Source: Tritonibacter mobilis (GTDB lineage: Bacteria > Pseudomonadota > Alphaproteobacteria > Rhodobacterales > Rhodobacteraceae). From it: a stretch of 64,000 nt of DNA. The translations under genes and the position numbers were made by a program. The stretch covers positions 248,001 to 312,000 of the forward strand of contig NZ_LNWY01000012.1 of assembly GCF_001681715.1 (NCBI RefSeq), written 5' to 3'. The notes under the pieces are model-generated. The model worked only from the letters and a program-made list of their open reading frames with translations, had not been told where the DNA came from and did no database searches. Of the stretch, positions 63,033 through 64,000 are shown one piece after another; the stretch's first letter is position 1; every line of letters starts with the position of its first letter.

Positions 63033-63989
63033 ATGAATCCGGTTTTAAAGCTACTGGCTCAGCGCATTGCGCTGAGCCTCTTCCTCCTGTTGATGATCTC
63101 GGCACTGATCTTTGCGGGCACCATGATCCTGCCCGGTGACGTCGCCCAGTCCATCCTCGGACAATCCGCAACCCCCGAAGCGCTCGCCAACCTGCGCGCA
63201 GATCTTGGCCTGAACGACCCTCCGCTTACTCGCTATTTTGAATGGCTTTTCGGTGCGTTACAGGGTGATCTTGGCACTGCCTTGACCTCTGGACAGGACA
63301 TCACTTCTGCGATTGGCTCGCGCCTCTCCAACACGCTGTTCCTCGCCTTCTGGGCCGCCATCATTGCGGTGCCTCTGGCCATTTTCCTCGGTCTGTTGGC
63401 GGTACGCTACAAAGATCGTTGGCCCGATAAGTTGATCTCAGGCGTCACTTTGGCGTCGATCTCCATTCCTGAATTCCTGATCGGCTACGTCCTGATGTAT
63501 CTGATCGCCGTGAAACTGCGCTGGTTTCCCTCTGTCGCCATGATCAACGACAGTATGAGCCTGTGGCAGAAGCTCAATTCCATCGCCCTGCCCGTTGCGG
63601 TGCTGACGCTTGTGGTGCTTGCCCACATGATGCGGATGACCCGTGCGGCGATCCTCAACGTGATGCAGTCCGCCTATATCGAGACCGCTGAACTGAAAGG
63701 GCTTTCGACCTTCAAGGTCATCTGGCGCCACGCCTTTCCCAACTCGGTTGCACCGATTGTGAATGTGGTGATGCTGAACCTTGCTTATCTGGTCGTCGGT
63801 GTCGTGGTGATCGAAGTGGTCTTCGTCTATCCCGGCATGGGGCAATATCTGGTGGATCATGTCTCCAAACGTGACGTGCCGGTGGTGCAGGCCTGTGGTC
63901 TGATCTTTGCCGCCGTCTATATCGGCCTCAACATGGTTGCCGATATCGTGTCGATCCTGTCGAACCCGCGTCTGAGGCATCCGAAATGA
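63033..63989 (+). CDS. DppB-type ABC transporter permease
   Basis: A 318-residue inner-membrane permease. It begins LLAQRIALSLFLLLMISALIFAGTMILPGDVAQ and has the conserved GDLGTALTSGQDI periplasmic loop. The coupling loop is TRAAILNVMQSAYIETAELKGLSTFKVIWRHAFPNSVAPIVNV (EAA motif). Six hydrophobic segments are visible. It starts two bases after the binding-protein stop, and its stop overlaps the next ATG (ATGA). Confidence 0.95.
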   Translation: MNPVLKLLAQRIALSLFLLLMISALIFAGTMILPGDVAQSILGQSATPEALANLRADLGLNDPPLTRYFEWLFGALQGDLGTALTSGQDITSAIGSRLSNTLFLAFWAAIIAVPLAIFLGLLAVRYKDRWPDKLISGVTLASISIPEFLIGYVLMYLIAVKLRWFPSVAMINDSMSLWQKLNSIALPVAVLTLVVLAHMMRMTRAAILNVMQSAYIETAELKGLSTFKVIWRHAFPNSVAPIVNVVMLNLAYLVVGVVVIEVVFVYPGMGQYLVDHVSKRDVPVVQACGLIFAAVYIGLNMVADIVSILSNPRLRHPK

Positions 63990-64000
63990 AGAATATCCCC
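63986..64000 (+). CDS. start of a second ABC permease gene (3' partial)
   Basis: ATG at 63986 overlaps the DppB-type stop and opens a frame (MKNIP) that runs off the window. By operon order it should be the DppC-type permease; only five codons are visible, so this rests on context. Confidence 0.55.

Overview
The window reads as chromosomal DNA of a marine Rhodobacteraceae (roseobacter group, near Ruegeria/Phaeobacter). The evidence is the high GC, dense short operons, a form II cox cluster, a tripartite dicarboxylate (TRAP) operon with dctBD, Hint-domain proteins of the roseobacter type, full TTAA-N7-TTAA (CtrA-type) sites, and the gene orders dnaB-alr-mlaEF-pqiA-radA-cvpA-purF and surE-pcm-nlpD/tatABC. 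No rRNA, tRNA, CRISPR array, prophage or insertion sequence was recognised. Both ends cut genes: infC on the left and a second peptide-ABC permease on the right.

Layout. 1-571: end of infC and a shared terminator. 599-9251 (minus): a molybdo-flavoprotein cluster running moxR-type ATPase, VWA/CoxE protein, XdhC, MoeA-like protein, coxS, a small membrane protein, coxL, coxM. The coxL active-site loop is AYRGAGR (form II), so CO oxidation should not be assumed. 9507-15812 (plus): a tightly overlapping set of glycosyltransferase, sulfotransferase, sulfotransferase-glycosyltransferase fusion, glycosyltransferase, and a hydrolase-fold protein often misnamed PAPS reductase. This is the best candidate for an undescribed system, probably making or sulfating a surface glycan. 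15855-30601: housekeeping genes (pyrC, pyrE, dnaB, alr, mlaEF, pqiA-like, radA, cvpA, purF), interrupted by two orphan genes of unlike composition (19622-20503 and 23348-24022). A Hint-domain gene lies behind two CtrA-type sites.

30793-39921: small unknowns, an SDR, surE-pcm-nlpD, a DUF815 ATPase, tatCBA, an ABM-like protein, a WYL regulator and a GNAT protein. 39963-45032: orphan FbpC-like ATPase, AlkC/D-like protein, a non-canonical SDR, a second Hint protein, and a stress-type DUF883/membrane pair. 45368-50016: prfC, a fourth glycosyltransferase paralogue, a DEAD-box helicase and a small roseobacter protein. 50243-56680 (minus): dctBD and dctPQM; this DctD lacks the GAFTGA loop and a normal Walker A. 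56742-64000: a P450, an SPFH/GYF protein with a zinc-ribbon partner, dtd, and the start of a peptide ABC operon whose binding protein carries a Tat signal.

Two families of GC-rich, hairpin-forming intergenic repeats recur. Family R1 has six copies (TTCTnnn...AAATATCCCGGGG followed by a GGGGC/GCCCC hairpin). Family R2 has at least two copies with paired hairpins. Both sit between genes and sometimes inside operons.
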